DNA from: Rosellinia necatrix
Taxonomy: Eukaryota > Ascomycota > Sordariomycetes > Xylariales > Xylariaceae
DNA: 64,000 bases
Reading direction: 5' to 3'
Assembly (NCBI GenBank): GCA_021209875.1
Contig: JAGYVD010000004.1
Coordinates: forward strand, 2,604,001-2,668,000
The notes under the pieces were generated by a model, which worked only from the letters and a program-made list of their open reading frames with translations, was not told the origin of the DNA and did no database searches. Shown one piece after another: positions 1-13,069 of this stretch. Made by a program: the position numbers and the translations under genes. The stretch's first letter is position 1. The number at the start of each line of letters is the position of its first letter.

Positions 1-1245
1 TGCTGACTAGGTTATCGTACTTGGTCTCAGGTCCAGTGGTGGACAGCAGATTCCAGGCCTTCGAAATGAAAACCTGGATATATGGACCAAAATCATCATC
101 GAACTTGTGCACGTAAAGCTCTAGGGCCTCACATATATCAGCCTTGACAGTTTCCATGATACCGGCCTCCGAGTCGTCATCTGTTACTAGGATCGGGTTT
201 TCGTAGACAAGGTACTTATGCAAAAGTGTTGAGATGTGTTCTAGATTGGATTCAAATTGGGGCGGCATGTCTTGGCAGGATAAATCATAGAAGACTTTGA
301 CCAAGAGGCTCATAGTATCGAAATAGCCCTTGAGGGCTTCCTTATTGTTCTGATTCGCATCGATTTGCCTGTCGGTCGCCTATGCCGTGTCAGGTGCAAA
401 CGCTCAATCATAAGTGAACAAGCGAGGCATACTTACGCTAAGTAGCTCAAGGAACGGGAGGGCGAAGGTGTTGAGTACATGATTGATCTCGGCGTATAAG
501 GCGTCGGATCTATATAACGGCCTCCATCTTACGAATATGGAATGGGCAACTTCTAAGACGCCGTTGTTGATCTTGTAATTGTCAGGCGTCAGGCGAGCGA
601 CGAGATCCTATCGTTCCGTGTTAGCGACGGGGGCTTGTTCTAGCGAGAAAACAACGAAGATACCTTCACTAAGGTGTCCCATCGGTCCCAGAAATCAGAA
701 TCGGCGATTATGCTGATGGCCTCCCCAAGCTGTGTTTGAATAGTGGCGGGGCACGAGATCATGAGCCCAATAAGCTCACGTTTTATCGTTGCGACATCGT
801 CAGGGGGTAGCTTGTAGTTGCGGTCCTCGTCCTGCCCACCACCGCGTTAGCCTTTGCCAATCCATAGGCCACAGCGATGGAGCACAATGGGCCGTGGTGG
901 ACATACCACATAGTTGTGGCGGATGAAGTTCTTGAAGCAGAGAGCGCCGGATAGCCGTATCTTTGGTTCGAAGGACTCCGTGGCGACGATTTTGAGAAGC
1001 TGCAGGGAGAATTGAGGCTTCTTTTCCTCCAATTTGAGTAGGTTTTCCGCTGCAGGCCAATCGAATTAGCAACAGTAGCAGCTTGGGACGGTGGTGATGG
1101 CGGGCCAAGGCGAGAGACGGGAGAGATGGGCGCTGATGGCGGGGTAGAAGTAGAATAGCTGCGTGTCGGCCGTACCTTTCTTATGCTTTGTAGGGTCCAG
1201 TGTCGCATCCAGTAGCTGGGCGATTTGGCCTATGTCGGAAGCCAT
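1..1245 (-). CDS. CSE1: Exportin-2 / importin-alpha re-exporter CSE1 (5' part, runs off the window)
   Basis: Karyopherin-beta that returns importin-alpha from nucleus to cytoplasm with Ran-GTP. Five exons read on the minus strand: 1245-1176, 1049-907, 831-664, 607-437 and 379-1 (incomplete). All junctions are GT-AG and all phases agree. The start is the ATG at 1245, giving MASDIGQIAQLLDATLDP. The N-terminal importin-beta-like region is clear: LSGALCFKNFIRHNYV (about residues 57-72), LMISCPATIQTQLGEAISIIADSDFWDRW written here only in part as IQTQLGEAISIIADSDFWD, then GVLEVAHSIFVRWRPLYRSD. These match the N-terminal repeats of yeast Cse1 and human CAS as I know them. About 310 of roughly 960 residues lie in the window. 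It is divergent from TSC2, with 2.3 kb between the two starts. Confidence 0.93.
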
Positions 1246-1440
1246 CTTGACTGCCGTGTGCCGAGGCGGCGAGGGCGGTGGCGGCCGTAGAGACAGGCGT
1301 GAAGGGACAGGAATGGGGAGGGGGTTTGACGACTGTGCAGGTATGGGCGGCGTGGGAGGAGATGTTTTGTTTGGAGAGATAGATAGATGATGATTGAGTT
1401 ATCAACTTTTTATTGACATGACAGAACCTTGGAAGGCTCT

Positions 1441-1680
1441 GAGCAACGCCAGCTACCTAAGTACCTACCTACTTACCTAGGCAGGTACCGACCTAGTTAG
1501 GTCCTTGGGGGTTATCTGCCTACCCGCCAGGCACCTACTGCTGAAGAAGGTAGGGTTGCCTCTTGGAGGTTAGTTAGGTGCTGTAATGGGTACCAATGAG
1601 GTACCTACCTGTACACTATTTCTATTTCGGAGTGGGGGAAGGGATATTCATTAAGTACCTGGTAACAGGTACCTATTTGA
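1441..1680. repeat. Cluster of TACCTAGGTA-type palindromic motifs
   Basis: Repeated short words such as ACCTACCTACTTACCTAGG, GGTACC and TTAGGTACC follow one another with little spacing. The same vocabulary recurs in other gene-free parts of the window: about 16780-17420, 21640-21830, 35545-35570, 40760-40870 and 56450-56720. It is absent from the coding exons I read. No function is evident. Confidence 0.7.
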
Positions 1681-1963
1681 CCCCGCGGGATAGAGGGGCA
1701 TAGGGCTATAGCATTATTATATGTACTACCAAAGTAGATTGAGCAGGTACCTGTGGTCAGGCAGTTCTGCTGCCTGGAACCTTAGCTAGATATAAGATTC
1801 CTTTGATCGCTTTTTACTAACATTATATAAGCAGTTAGAGAGCTCAGGTTGGCTTTAAAAGGTGGATTTTAATCATAATATACCAGTACTTTGCCTAGGT
1901 ACTTAGGTAAGCAAGTGGGCAGCTACACTAATAAGCTACCTACCTAGTACCTGTAGTAGTGAC

Positions 1964-2000
1964 GCACTGTCAGACACCTAGATTAGACGTTAATACTACT
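1964..2000 (-). repeat. 37-bp dispersed repeat, copy 1
   Basis: These 37 bases are the exact reverse complement of 35851-35887. The shared block includes the hairpin arm plus the flank GTGTCTGACAGTGC (given in copy-2 orientation). Beyond the block the two sites differ, except for generic TAGGTA motifs. Confidence 0.85.
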
Positions 2001-2039
2001 AGTAGTAGTAGTAGTAGTGATATTAACGTCTAATCTAGG
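1977..2039. repeat. Perfect 19-bp inverted repeat with (TAG)n loop
   Basis: The left arm 1977-1995 reads CCTAGATTAGACGTTAATA and the right arm 2021-2039 is its exact reverse complement. The 25-nt loop is mostly TAG triplets. The left arm and its outside flank (1964-2000) recur at 35851-35887, so this is a dispersed element and not a random hairpin. It could be the end of a MITE or another small inverted-repeat element. Confidence 0.85.
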
Positions 2040-3537
2040 AAGCTACCTACCCAGGTAGGTAGCATGGACCTTGCTCGTGTAATCAGCAGGTAGCTTAGCT
2101 TGAGAGAGTATGTTTTTTTTGGTCATATTAGTAGGTACCTAGTATGTCGAAGCTACCTTTTTATCGTTCTTTATTCCTGAGTCTAGCCATGAGTTTTAAC
2201 TGGCCTAAAATTTTTTCTTATCGTGATTATAATTGTTGGTCAGAACATTATACTGTCTCATCTAGGTACTTTGGATCTCTTGATTGTTTTTCGTAGAATT
2301 CTGTGTATTTATACTAGAGCTGGCCCCTCTCCCATGATACAAGTGCCTCTTAGCTTGCCTACCTGGTACTTTCTTCTCAAGTACCTAGTTGTATAGCAAC
2401 ACCCTAGGCAGCCCCTGCTGGTGGTCGGTGAACATGTACCACGATCTATTCCAGGACCGGCTAAGAACGGTTTACCTCAACTCACACAAACCTGATTGAT
2501 ATTTCTCCCCGGCAATATAAGCTCTGTAAAGAACATCGGGATTTATTAGTTTCTGCAGAACCACGCGACTGGATCCGATGAGGCGACAGACAGGCTCGGC
2601 AGCAAGTACCTTAAATAGGTTAGGTACTTGCCCTCTTGTATAGCCATGATATGGATGGTGGTGGTGGGTGCTGCACGGGCACCAAAAGGGTAAGTGATGG
2701 TGGAGATACCAGTTCCTCTGGTACCAAGGTTCGACCAAGGCATAACTACCCTCTCCCAACGTGCTGCTGCTGTCGTCCTCGGCCTTCTACTTCGTCTAGC
2801 GTCGAACTGTCCATCCAACTCCCTCCAGACTAAGTTAGCGAGCTACAGAATCGGCCTGCGTCCATCCTCGCCCTCCCCCTAATTTGCCGACCAACGTCTC
2901 GCCTTCCAATGTGTGCCTCTGATGCTCGGCCATCCCCCCTCGAAGCAAACCTCGAGATACATTGCCGGTTCCGGAGATACCAAGGTCGAGAAGATAAGAG
3001 AGAGAGGGCGGACGAGGAAAACCACGCAAGCTTCTCTATCGTTGGAGGCTGCTGAGCAAAGACCAACATCCCCGGACTCCGACTTACACATCAAGACCAC
3101 CATCGAAGAGTGCTACAATACCCAACCTTCCGTTGTTTCCGACCAAGCTAGCAATGGTTGATTAGTGTCGCGAATTATACCCCGAGCTGCATCTATCCGC
3201 ATGCGATATCTTTGTTTAGCTGTAGGCCATTGAGTCTCCTAGTTTCCGTTGCTGTTGGTACTCGGTATGTATGTTGCATGCTGTCCTTGGGTTGGAAATT
3301 CACCACCTCGATAGCGTTACCTCACGTGTTTGTTTAAACGTGGTTAGCATCTTCCCGTTTGCCGGGCTTAGGGAGGATGGTATGGTTCAGTCGCAACCCG
3401 CTTGCTCCTGCTTCGTATCGCCTAATGCGCCATGCCATTCCCCCCGGGACTTTGATTCAAAACCATGATAAAGCTAACGTGTTATATCAGACAGTGTCTG
3501 AGTTAGTCGGCCGCTGCACTTTGTTCAAGAACGAGCG

Positions 3538-6500
3538 ATGCCCCCATCTCCTGGAGATGGGGGGCCACCATCCCAAGATTCAAAGGTTGTGGGAGGCCTT
3601 GCGAGCGTGTTCAAGGGCCTTGCTGGTGCTGCAAAACTGACTAAGTCATCGCCTACTCTCGCTCAGTCGCCCAGGCCCTCGACAATCAATGCCGAAATAA
3701 CCGAACAACTGAGCGCAGTACCCATTTCCCACGCTCTGCCACATGGGTATATCGAGTTATTCGAGCAACTAAAGGATGGGGCAATGAACGAGCGGGTGGC
3801 CGCGGCCAACTCACTACGTATTGTAGTAGCCAACTACCCTCACAATCCAGTGTGTTTAGTCTTTGAGGGCTCGTGTTGACTTTTTTTTTGGGACTTGAGC
3901 ACTGATCAACGGTTCGTAGGTGCTGAGTATATGGCATGCCGCAAAGGATCTTATAGATCCTGCAAATCCCGAGGCCGCCCGCACCGCCGGGTGGGAACTT
4001 CTGGCCGAGTGTGTCAAGCATCCGCTGTCGTCCGACTTGGAGCGGAAAGAGTACTTTCAAACCATTTCCACCACCGCAAAGGCGGACGATTTTCACTTGC
4101 AACTTATGTCGCTCATCAACCTGTCTCAGCACGGTCGGGAAATTTCCGGGTTTGATTATGACCTATTTCCACTCCTATCAACATGGCTACGGTTGAGTTT
4201 TGATATGGCACGGAGTTCGAGAGCCGCGGTTAAAAAGCGGGGCCTTCGTTCGAAGAGCAAATCAATTATTACCAGGGAGGACAAGGGTTTCTGGGACCTT
4301 TTCGCCTTAATATCGGACGCCGTCAAATTTCATTCCGTTATCGCCGGCGATGGTGCCGTGGAAGCCTTGGTGGACACCTTGTTGAACATATGTTCGTTGA
4401 CTAGCAATATCGACGATATGCGAGCATGCTGTGGTGTTTTGACCGCTATCATCACCTTTGGGGTGCTCCCTGGGAATCGGCTTAGACAATGCATTCAGAT
4501 TCTTTCCTCGATAGACTGCTTGGTACCAGACGCCCAGAAAGATGCATGGAATACTATTAGAATTTTATGCCGGTCTCACACTGGCCAAGCAACTATACGG
4601 GTGTTGCTCAATATCCTTAATGATGCTGGAACGAATCATAGCAAGGACAATATACGACACATCCGAGGATCCCTTTCGATTCTTCAGAAACTTGTGACGA
4701 AGAGCTCCGAAAAGGGCTACCCGCCGATTCCCTACGCTATCCTAGTCGACGGCTTGTCTAAGGTTGTCGAGGCTATATCGTTTTGGAAGGTCTGTGTTGA
4801 CGTTTTAAAACTGGTAAATGCATTATTCTGTGATAGTCAGGGATTTGTCAACAACATGCTTGTGGACGAAGACTGGGCGCCACTTTTCGACATTGTCGAA
4901 GTCTGCGCCGCTGGTGCCTTTATCCAGGAAGGCAGTGACCCTATCGACGCGGCCACAGTCAAGGAATCAATAACGAGAGAACTATATGTTTTGGTATCGC
5001 AAGTCGAAACAATTGTCAAGAGCCAACAAAGTCCTCTGATCCAGAGGCAGGATTGCATTCTTTTCTTTACCAAGATCCACACATCAATCCCCGGCTCGAC
5101 AGCCACCCTGGTTCTCGAGTATTACAAAGAGTTCCGTTGTTGTTTCCCTTCCGATGCGCGATGGAAAACAAATCTGGATATAGTCTTGAACTTCTTCAAA
5201 GATAGAAAACGCTCTACAGATGTGAGACTGCGGGCTCTACACCTCACCACCGAGGTATATGACATGTTGGAGCTCATTGATCACGGGGTAGAGCCAGACT
5301 TCGTCTTCGATCTTGTCAAGCGCTTACTTGTAGGGGTAACTGAAGAGACGGATATCACAGTCCTCCAAGAGACGGTGGCATTTTCCGTCTCTGTCGCCAC
5401 TGCAATAAATTTCCCCATGTTCTGCTATATTACGGACGCCTTACGTGGTGTTGTTTTCATCCCCCCTTCCACGCAAGCCTCCGGTGTCCAGTCCTCGGCA
5501 CCGACGCCTCAAACTACCCAGTCACTCGCAGATGTTGTTACAAAGGGTTTCGGCCAGATCTTTTTCCGCGTCATGAATGTGGATGTTGCCAAGGCTATTC
5601 GTCTCTTCGACACGCTTATTTCGATTGCAAGGCTAGACAACCAAACCGATGCTCGCCTCACCTCAATGCAGATACTGTTTCGCGTGAGGGCTGATTGGGC
5701 CAATCGGATATTTATCACTACGTATACGGAAACTAGCAACCTAGCTACAACCCTATGTCGTACAGAGGCAGCGATAGCGCGCAAATTAGCCGAAGACACA
5801 TCACAACAAACCAGATACCCAAGAACCGATACTGGGGGGTCATCCCGATCAGCGAGAGGCGTGTCATTTTCCCAAGGCCAATTCCCCGAACGGACCCATT
5901 CCCATCGAGTAGCGAGTGTGACAAGATCTGCAAATAACACATATCAACCGCTGTGGGTTGCGTCTGATTCAGACGCGCTGCCCGAAACTCCTCCTGGTAC
6001 TGCCAGTCCAGTGCTCCATTCTTATGTTCCCGATACCTCCAATGAGAGTGCTCTGAATGGAGATGTGGCTCTTTTGCCTATTGGATCATGGCTTGAGACA
6101 TTATTGTACTTGCTGAAAACTGGTTGTGACTGGGAAATTTACAGTTTCATTCTCGTTCATCTCCCTTCACAGTTGAGCAACCACGCTGTTTTCAATAGCG
6201 CTGTACCCCAACTACGAGAATTGCGGAGGCTTCTCTGTGAGCAGATCGGTCGAGGTATTCCGCAAGAACCACCAAGCGCTTCCGGACTACGCAAAGCCGA
6301 CATCGCAATCTGCCTCCTTCACTCCCTCACAATGATATTAAGCTATCATCGGCACTTCCAAAAGCCAGACGAAGATGAGATAGTTTGGGCGTTTGTTCAG
6401 GCAATAACGACATGGGAGCGTAGTGCCAAGTGCTGCATACATGCACTCACGATCTGTTGCCACGAACTTCCCTCATCCACGGGTAAAGCATTGATTCCGA

Positions 6501-8341
6501 TATTACAGCGTATGTCCCAAATCATCACGCAACCATATGTGGCGATGCATATCCTCGAGTTCTTAGCCTGCCTTAGTCGGCTGCCATCTTTATACGTAAA
6601 TTTCCATCAAGAAGACTATCGAATCATCTTCGGCATTTGTCTTCGCTATCTCCAATTTGTCCGAGGTCAGAAGCAACACAATAGACCGAGTTCCCTTGGC
6701 GACGCAACCCAGTCCAGAAAACAATCGCTCCCAGCTGATAACCCTTCACACCCAAACGCGTCTGATGACCTCCCCCAATACGTCTATACGCTAGCTTACC
6801 ATGTCATCATCTTCTGGTTTTTGGCATTGAAGTTGACCGACCGCGCAGGTCAGGTTCAGTGGATTGCCAAAAACCTCTTTACAGATGTCGATGGTTCGCA
6901 AGTTTTAGATGAACAAGCCCAGACATCGTTTGATTTCATGCAGCGAGTGACATATGCTGACGTTGATGAGTCTGCCGCGGATCCGTTGTTCACCACTGAT
7001 CGATTTGGCAAAATTCTTAAGAGGAGGTGGTTGATAGGCAACAGCATCGTTACTGTTGAGCAAGCTGCGACTTCAGGCTGGGCTCAGATCACAAAAAGAC
7101 AACCCTCAGGCACCTCATCATTCACAATTTGCGAGTCATTCCACCCACCTCCTGCTCATCAGCAACCTATAGACGACAGTACTAGAGATAGCAATATCAC
7201 AGGCTCCACAAACTCTGTGCTGCCAAGTCATCTGCTTATACAGCTGCTCTCCTCAATACCCCAGCATAACGACATGAGTAGGCCGATCCCGCTTCCCGAT
7301 AGCGAAGCTGTTGATATGGCCGTTAGGGTATTTGATCGTAATTCTACCCTAGATGGCCACAAAGTCGGCGTTATCTACATCGGAGAGGGCCAAGTGGGTG
7401 AAGCTGATATCCTCGCCAACATTTCCGGGAGCAGTGACTACATAGAATTCTTAAACGGTCTTGGCACGCTCACCAAATTAAAGGGAGCGACCTTCAACCT
7501 ACAGGGCCTCGACAGGCAGTATGGTACGGACGGCGAGTATACATTCTGTTGGAGAGACCGTGTCACGGAACTTGTTTTCCATGTTACGACTCAGATGCCT
7601 ACTGATTTAGAGCGTGACCCGCTCTGCACCCAAAAGAAACGGCACATTGGTAATGATTTTGTCAACATCATCTTCAACGACTCCGGATTCCCCTTCAAAT
7701 TCGATACCTTTCCGTCCGAGTTTAACTATGTCAATATTGTCATCGCCCCAGAATCCCGTGCTTCGTTTGTCGCCACCAGACAGAGGACGCCGAAAGATGT
7801 AGAAGATTCCTTTTACAAAGTTCAGGTCATGAGTAAGCCTGGTTTTCCCGAGATCTCACCAGCCTCAGAGACCAAGATTGTCAGTCTCAAGGCATTGTCA
7901 GACTTCATAAGACTTCTTGCGCTGAATGCCTCCTTCTTCTCCCATGTTTGGGCCAACCGCGAAGGCGGAGAACATATTTCTTCATGGGGTAATAGACTTA
8001 GGGCGATCAACCGACTGCGCGATAAGCATGAGCCGAAAGCAGCTCCCAACGGCCCACCAACGCCTTCACCCCCTGGCACAGCCAATAGTCATGGCAACCC
8101 CTTATCCTCTGGGATTGCATCGCAGCTGGATGTCTCTCGGCCGGGAAACATGGTCCGCGAGAGTCTAAGTGGTCTGAGCCTTAGAAGGGCCTCAGTCGCC
8201 ACATTCTTCGCCAACCCGAGCGATCAGGGTTCACATCGGTCGTCCATGCTCTCTACGACAACTGCCGACAACACGGAAGTAGGGCCACCTACTGAAGCAG
8301 AGTTACTTGTTGAAAGCCTAGACTTCTCGAGGTGGGCATGA
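3538..8341 (+). CDS. tsc2: Tuberin (TSC2) homologue, Rap/Ran-GAP protein
   Basis: GTPase-activating subunit of the tuberous-sclerosis complex, which inactivates the Rheb GTPase upstream of TORC1. Exon 1 is 3538-3849 (104 codons) and exon 2 is 3920-8341, with intron 3850-3919 (GTGTGT...TAG). Together they encode 1577 residues. The N-terminal 500 residues are alpha-helical repeat sequence of the tuberin type. A Ser/Thr/Pro-rich linker follows at about 710-800. The C-terminal GAP domain spans roughly residues 1270-1430. It carries KKRHIGNDFVNIIF, whose Asn (residue 1349, codon 7652-7654) is the catalytic 'Asn thumb' position of the family. Tuberin normally works with hamartin (TSC1), which is not in this window. 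The ATG at 3538 was chosen because it opens the frame that splices in phase. The reading frame is intact. Confidence 0.93.
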
Positions 8342-11300
8342 GCTCACCTCATACAATGATTTTAACGAGTTACGTAGGCAATGCATGCATGGACCTTTCG
8401 GTTTTTTAGGGCTTACCAAGAATCATCAAAGGAGGTCGAACAGCGATTTATGTCAGGGCGTCTGGATAGGGAGGATACCATTAGAGTTTTATGATTTTCC
8501 CGTTTTGGCCGCCGATTGCGGTCGGTTGTTCCCCTATCCCCATTATTTATTTCACTCGTATTAAAAAAAACCGGTGTTGCTGTTTGAGGTGGATTTCGAA
8601 TTGTAGAGTCGTTTCTGCTGTTCAATATTTGATTGACGCGGTATCATTCACACGAACCCCGGACATAAGCAAAGAGTCCAGAGCATACAACTAAAGTTCG
8701 GAAATGGAGGGAGGCGCCGGCTGCAGTGTAGTGTGGTGCACACGGGCCCTATTTCTTCTAAGCCGTAAATAGGCCGCCCGTGCTTACCTCTGCCCCGGAC
8801 GCTATAACATGTTGTATATGTGTATAGATATCAAGATTCAGCCTGGGATAGAGCAGGGTGTATTATACCTTCTCTGCGTAGGGATGCCGAAAATCACTTT
8901 CACACTTGTTGCGGAAAGCACAGTGGTAGACGCCATAGTAGAACATAGAGCAAAATGAGCCCAATAGACGCACTATGCCTTATGTCCGGACGCATATTCA
9001 CTTGCATCAATCGCATACTTATATCGAGCGCATCCCCGTCTGCTATGAATTCCGCACCACGCCATGTGGAAGACGACTCGTTCCCATCTTGTGACACGAA
9101 TAAGGTGATGCGTGGATCTGCCATCTCGATTGCCTACGTCGGCAACGCCAAGGTTCCACGGCAGGCAGTGAAGAACACGGATGGGGCCGCTGGCGCGTTC
9201 GCAGTCGTACATGGGAGATTAAAACATTGGATAGGGCCTAGGGCTAGGGGTATCACGCATCGCATGCGTCTCTCGTGCCATGGGCCTAGCTGGCTCTCAT
9301 GATCCCCCCCCAGCACAGCAGATAGGAAGGCCCGCACCATGGACCTACGCGCTGTCGGCTATTCCGGTATTCGGGGAGGCAGGGTTCGAATACGGCGCAC
9401 CCGGAGGCCCGGCAACGGGAGGCCACGGACATTGCTTGAGGCTTAAGACAAGGCGGAGCCTAAGGCGAAATCTAGATAATGTGGGGGGCGAGCAAGGGGA
9501 GATTACATGGGAGAGATAATGCCTTCCCTCCCCCCCTCCCCTTCCCCAGGGGAGATCTAGGATGGAATTTCCACCTTTTTCCTCCGCCCTCTCTCCCCCT
9601 TCCCCCACTCCGCCGCTCACCACCGCCACCAGGAGAGAGAAAGAGAGAGAAACGGAGGGGGGGGACAGTAGGGAGGACAAGGGGTAGGTAGAGAAATGAT
9701 TCGACGCAGGGCGAAGCGGGAGCAAAAGCGAATACGCGCCGATGGGGGTCTCCCACATACGTAGGTCGGTGTTATCATGCAAGTACTACGGCCTACTGCC
9801 ATGTATGTCAGCAAACCGCCGCCGAATCAGGGTGTTGGCTGTCAATCGATCTGCGGGAGAGTGACAGGGAAAAAGCAGACGCCGTAAAGGGCATCGGTCG
9901 GCGGTAGCAGGTGAGATGGAGCAGCGCCGCTCCATGGTCCTAGGGGGTGAGAGTGGTATAATCTTCCCGTCGGTGATCGTGCCCCGGGCCCTGCGCAACC
10001 TTTGTCCGCCGTGTTCGCGTAGGTAAGGGGTGGGGAGAGGGGGGATTTGTCGGGCGAATCGCCAGGCTCCGGTGCTGTCGCACGAGAGAATATGTGCTTG
10101 CGTTTGGGAACCGAGCGGCCGCGCCTATGCAGTGTGGGAGGAGGCCAAGTGCAGGCCTTGGTTACCCTGAGCGCGTAAAACGGGTACCCGTCGTGGGCAA
10201 AAAGGGTCGACAGAGCCGAAGTAGCGGTATGCTTGCTTGTATTACGGCGATCTTCCGATTGAAGTCGGCAAGGCATACCAACGAAAGCCACGGAACTCGG
10301 GGAGATCGTAGCGACACTGTGCTTACTTCCAGCCTATGCTCGGTGCTGTCGTCCTTATTAAACCAGATTACCGCCAAGCCCGAGTAGGCCCTGACTTGAC
10401 TCACGTAAGGTTCGCACGCACACAACACGCGGGCATCCGGGCAGAGAGGTTGGAGTAACATGAGCAAGAAAATGTATCGAGAGAGAAAAGGGGGTGGGGT
10501 GGCCCCCGAGAACGACATGTCGAAGATGAGGTAGACGAGAATAATTCATAGGTAGTCCGTAGGCAGTAGGTAGAGAAATGGCGAGGTTGGGCTGTGAGGC
10601 GTGTAAGGGTACCCGTGGCCGTTGGTGTCACAGCTCATCGCCTCAATGCCTTGACCCATCGGCGATTGCTACCGTTTCTCAAACCTTTTTGCCTTAGTCT
10701 TTTTTACCTACGAAATGACACGATCGTAAGCCATGGGGTGGCACAGGAGCCGATGGGTTCGAGTCGATCCTAGCAGCGGAGGGCTAGAGTCGTCGCACAG
10801 CAGCCACTCGGGAGTTTAGTGTAATGGGTGTTCCGTCGATGCGATATAGTACCTTGCGAACATCTTTACCGATAGACAACGGCGGTTAAGCTGTCAAATA
10901 CGCCCGTGGGCCTAAATAATCGGCGCGAAAAGATCGCACCATTAAGGCAATTGTCAAGCCCGGATCATCCGATCTTGCCCGGGCAGGATGGGCGCTCAAT
11001 ACACATTTCGACCAATTTAATACAATTTAAACCGGCAATGCTACATTCGACATAACGGTCGCCGTAATGGGAACCATGTACCCGATGTCGTCCCCGGGGT
11101 TGTGATTTAGGGATGTGTGATACCTGCAGAAATAGATACATCCAGGACCACAGTTCAAATGCGTCTACGAGGCATTGCACTGGGTTTTGTCATATGAGTG
11201 ACGAATGCAGTGTCACTGTGTACGGTAGGTAGTGGCCAGACCCTTTCAACACGTAGACGTTATTGAATCTCAAACATGGCTTATAAAGAAGGTACTGTGG

Positions 11301-13069
11301 TTTTTTTTTTTTTAAGAATCCTCTCATACCATGGGTAAGCTTCGGACACGCGACAATTTTCGTTTATGATTGTAGGTTAGGGTAGTTGGTACGAATGCCT
11401 TAAGGACAGTAGCTTATGATCCAGCCCACCCCGGGCAAGCAGGAGGTGCTGTGCCGCGAGAGTTATACCCGTACGTCTTGTAATCATCATAAAAGCCATA
11501 TGGCAAAATATGTAGTTTAGTTGGAGTGGGAATAGCAGCTGGCAGCTGCGCTGTAGGGGAGTCGTCCTACAGAAGGATCTCGGGCTCGCATTTGACCAAG
11601 CAATTGAATGGCCAGGATGAGACGAATACATGATGTTAGACACGGGGCCGACCGTGTAAATATGGGGATAGGGTAGCGTGATATATCCCGTGCTGATGGT
11701 TGGCGAAGGAGATGGCTGATGGGGCAACAACTGGTGAAAGGCATCTTGCTTGTCGTGCTAAACTATGGGCGCATCTGCAAGTTGGGGTTTAGCACACGCG
11801 AATGCACATATACGTTCAAATTCCATTACAAGCAGGCTGGCTCCCATTATGCATGCAACGCTGGTTTGTTGCGAAGTACCACCCAAATTGTTTAGATGCT
11901 GGCGCGTGACGCATTGTCGTAACCGTGCCGAAATCTGTTCCAGCCCCCTAGGGTGTAGATCCAACACTGACGTCGCGGAAGTAGGCTCTAAGAATACGTT
12001 CTTCGATGCGGTAATTTTATGCAAGCTAAATTGGCTAGATTATTCCTGTCGTATGAGTTGTCCTCGTTCGGGTAAGACAAAAAGGATAAAAGCTGCTTGA
12101 ACTCCGGATCTAACAGCTGATTCGCGGTTGTATTCTGGTGCTGACATGCAGCGAGCGCTGCCGAAAACAGTCGGGATAGAAGGGGGTGTTGCAAACCCCA
12201 TGTGATGGAATGTAGAGAGTAATAAACAGGTTTCACTGACAACAAAAGCGACGTTTAGGCGACGGGGCTATTGCGGAAGCCACAGGCATATCAGCTTGAG
12301 AATTTCCCGGGAACTCCTCGCAGGCATATTTTCCGTTACTCCATCCAAAGCATATGGCCCCAATGAACATTTCCTAGCAAAAAACACCAACATCGAGTTG
12401 GATCAGGGTCGGTGAGTCGGATTCAATTCTATTGGCTTCGATGAACGGAAATTTCTTGTAGGATATGCTTGTAGGATTTCGCCCCCACGAACCCCCGCTG
12501 AGACCCAAGGCCCAACACTACCAACAAATTGCCAAGATTTGGCATGACATAAGGGTAGAGACTGGTAGACTCGGTGCTAATATGGCCGCGATATGGTGTT
12601 TATGAGTCGGTTGCGTTACATTCCAGCGAGCCTGAATATGTACAATAGACAGTGCATCAGCTCCGTCATGCTCTTCCCTCGTCCGGGGAGGTATCTGCGT
12701 CAAGACGTAAACCGCCCTCTGCCGAGATGGTTAAGATGCAAGATAGAGGGAAATTGGAAGCATCCATATATCGCGCCTTGGCTTGCCCGTATCTGAAAGA
12801 AGTTTCTCACCAGGAATATAAATTGTAGCCTTGCAGGCTAGTAGACCCGAAAGTCACGGGGGATTGCTTCGTCGACTGACATCACTACCAAGAGGGCGAG
12901 TGACTCTGAGTCCCGTGAAGGAGCGGCGCGGTATCCCGTGAACTAATCCCTTGGGACGTATGATTAGCCATTGGCGGTAACTTATACTTTTGCTGTTTGG
13001 TGAGTCAAAGGACTTGCTCATGGGCCCCAGCCCTTTTGAACCAATGTTCAGCATCGGATCGTATATGGG
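8342..13069. other. 4.7-kb intergenic stretch without recognisable genes
   Basis: The stretch lies between the 3' ends of TSC2 (+) and the GH3-C/GNAT gene (-). Only short, overlapping open frames on both strands are present, and none resembles a known family or has phase-consistent splice partners that I could find. Local features are purine/pyrimidine-skewed tracts at about 9520-9680 and a T13 run near 11300. I saw no tRNA, 5S rRNA or transposon signature. Confidence 0.6.

Larger units (their letters stand above)
1246..3537. other. Intergenic region between divergent CSE1 and TSC2
   Basis: This 2.3-kb stretch must hold both promoters and 5' UTRs. I see no convincing gene in it. From about 1440 to 2100 it is dense in short palindromic motifs of the ACCTAGGT/GGTACC kind. 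It also contains the hairpin at 1977-2039 and a (TAG)n run. The DNA from about 2750 to 3170 is richer in C and T, as fungal promoters often are. Confidence 0.7.

Noticed and set aside
9380..9410. GGTTCGAAT word resembling a tRNA B box (also near 10750 and 33000)
   Set aside because: The flanking bases cannot form a T stem, and no acceptor or anticodon stems are found; not a tRNA.
9842..10291. 149-codon minus-strand frame in the 4.7-kb gene-poor stretch
   Set aside because: Proline/arginine-rich with no motif, no splice-linked neighbours and no codon preference.
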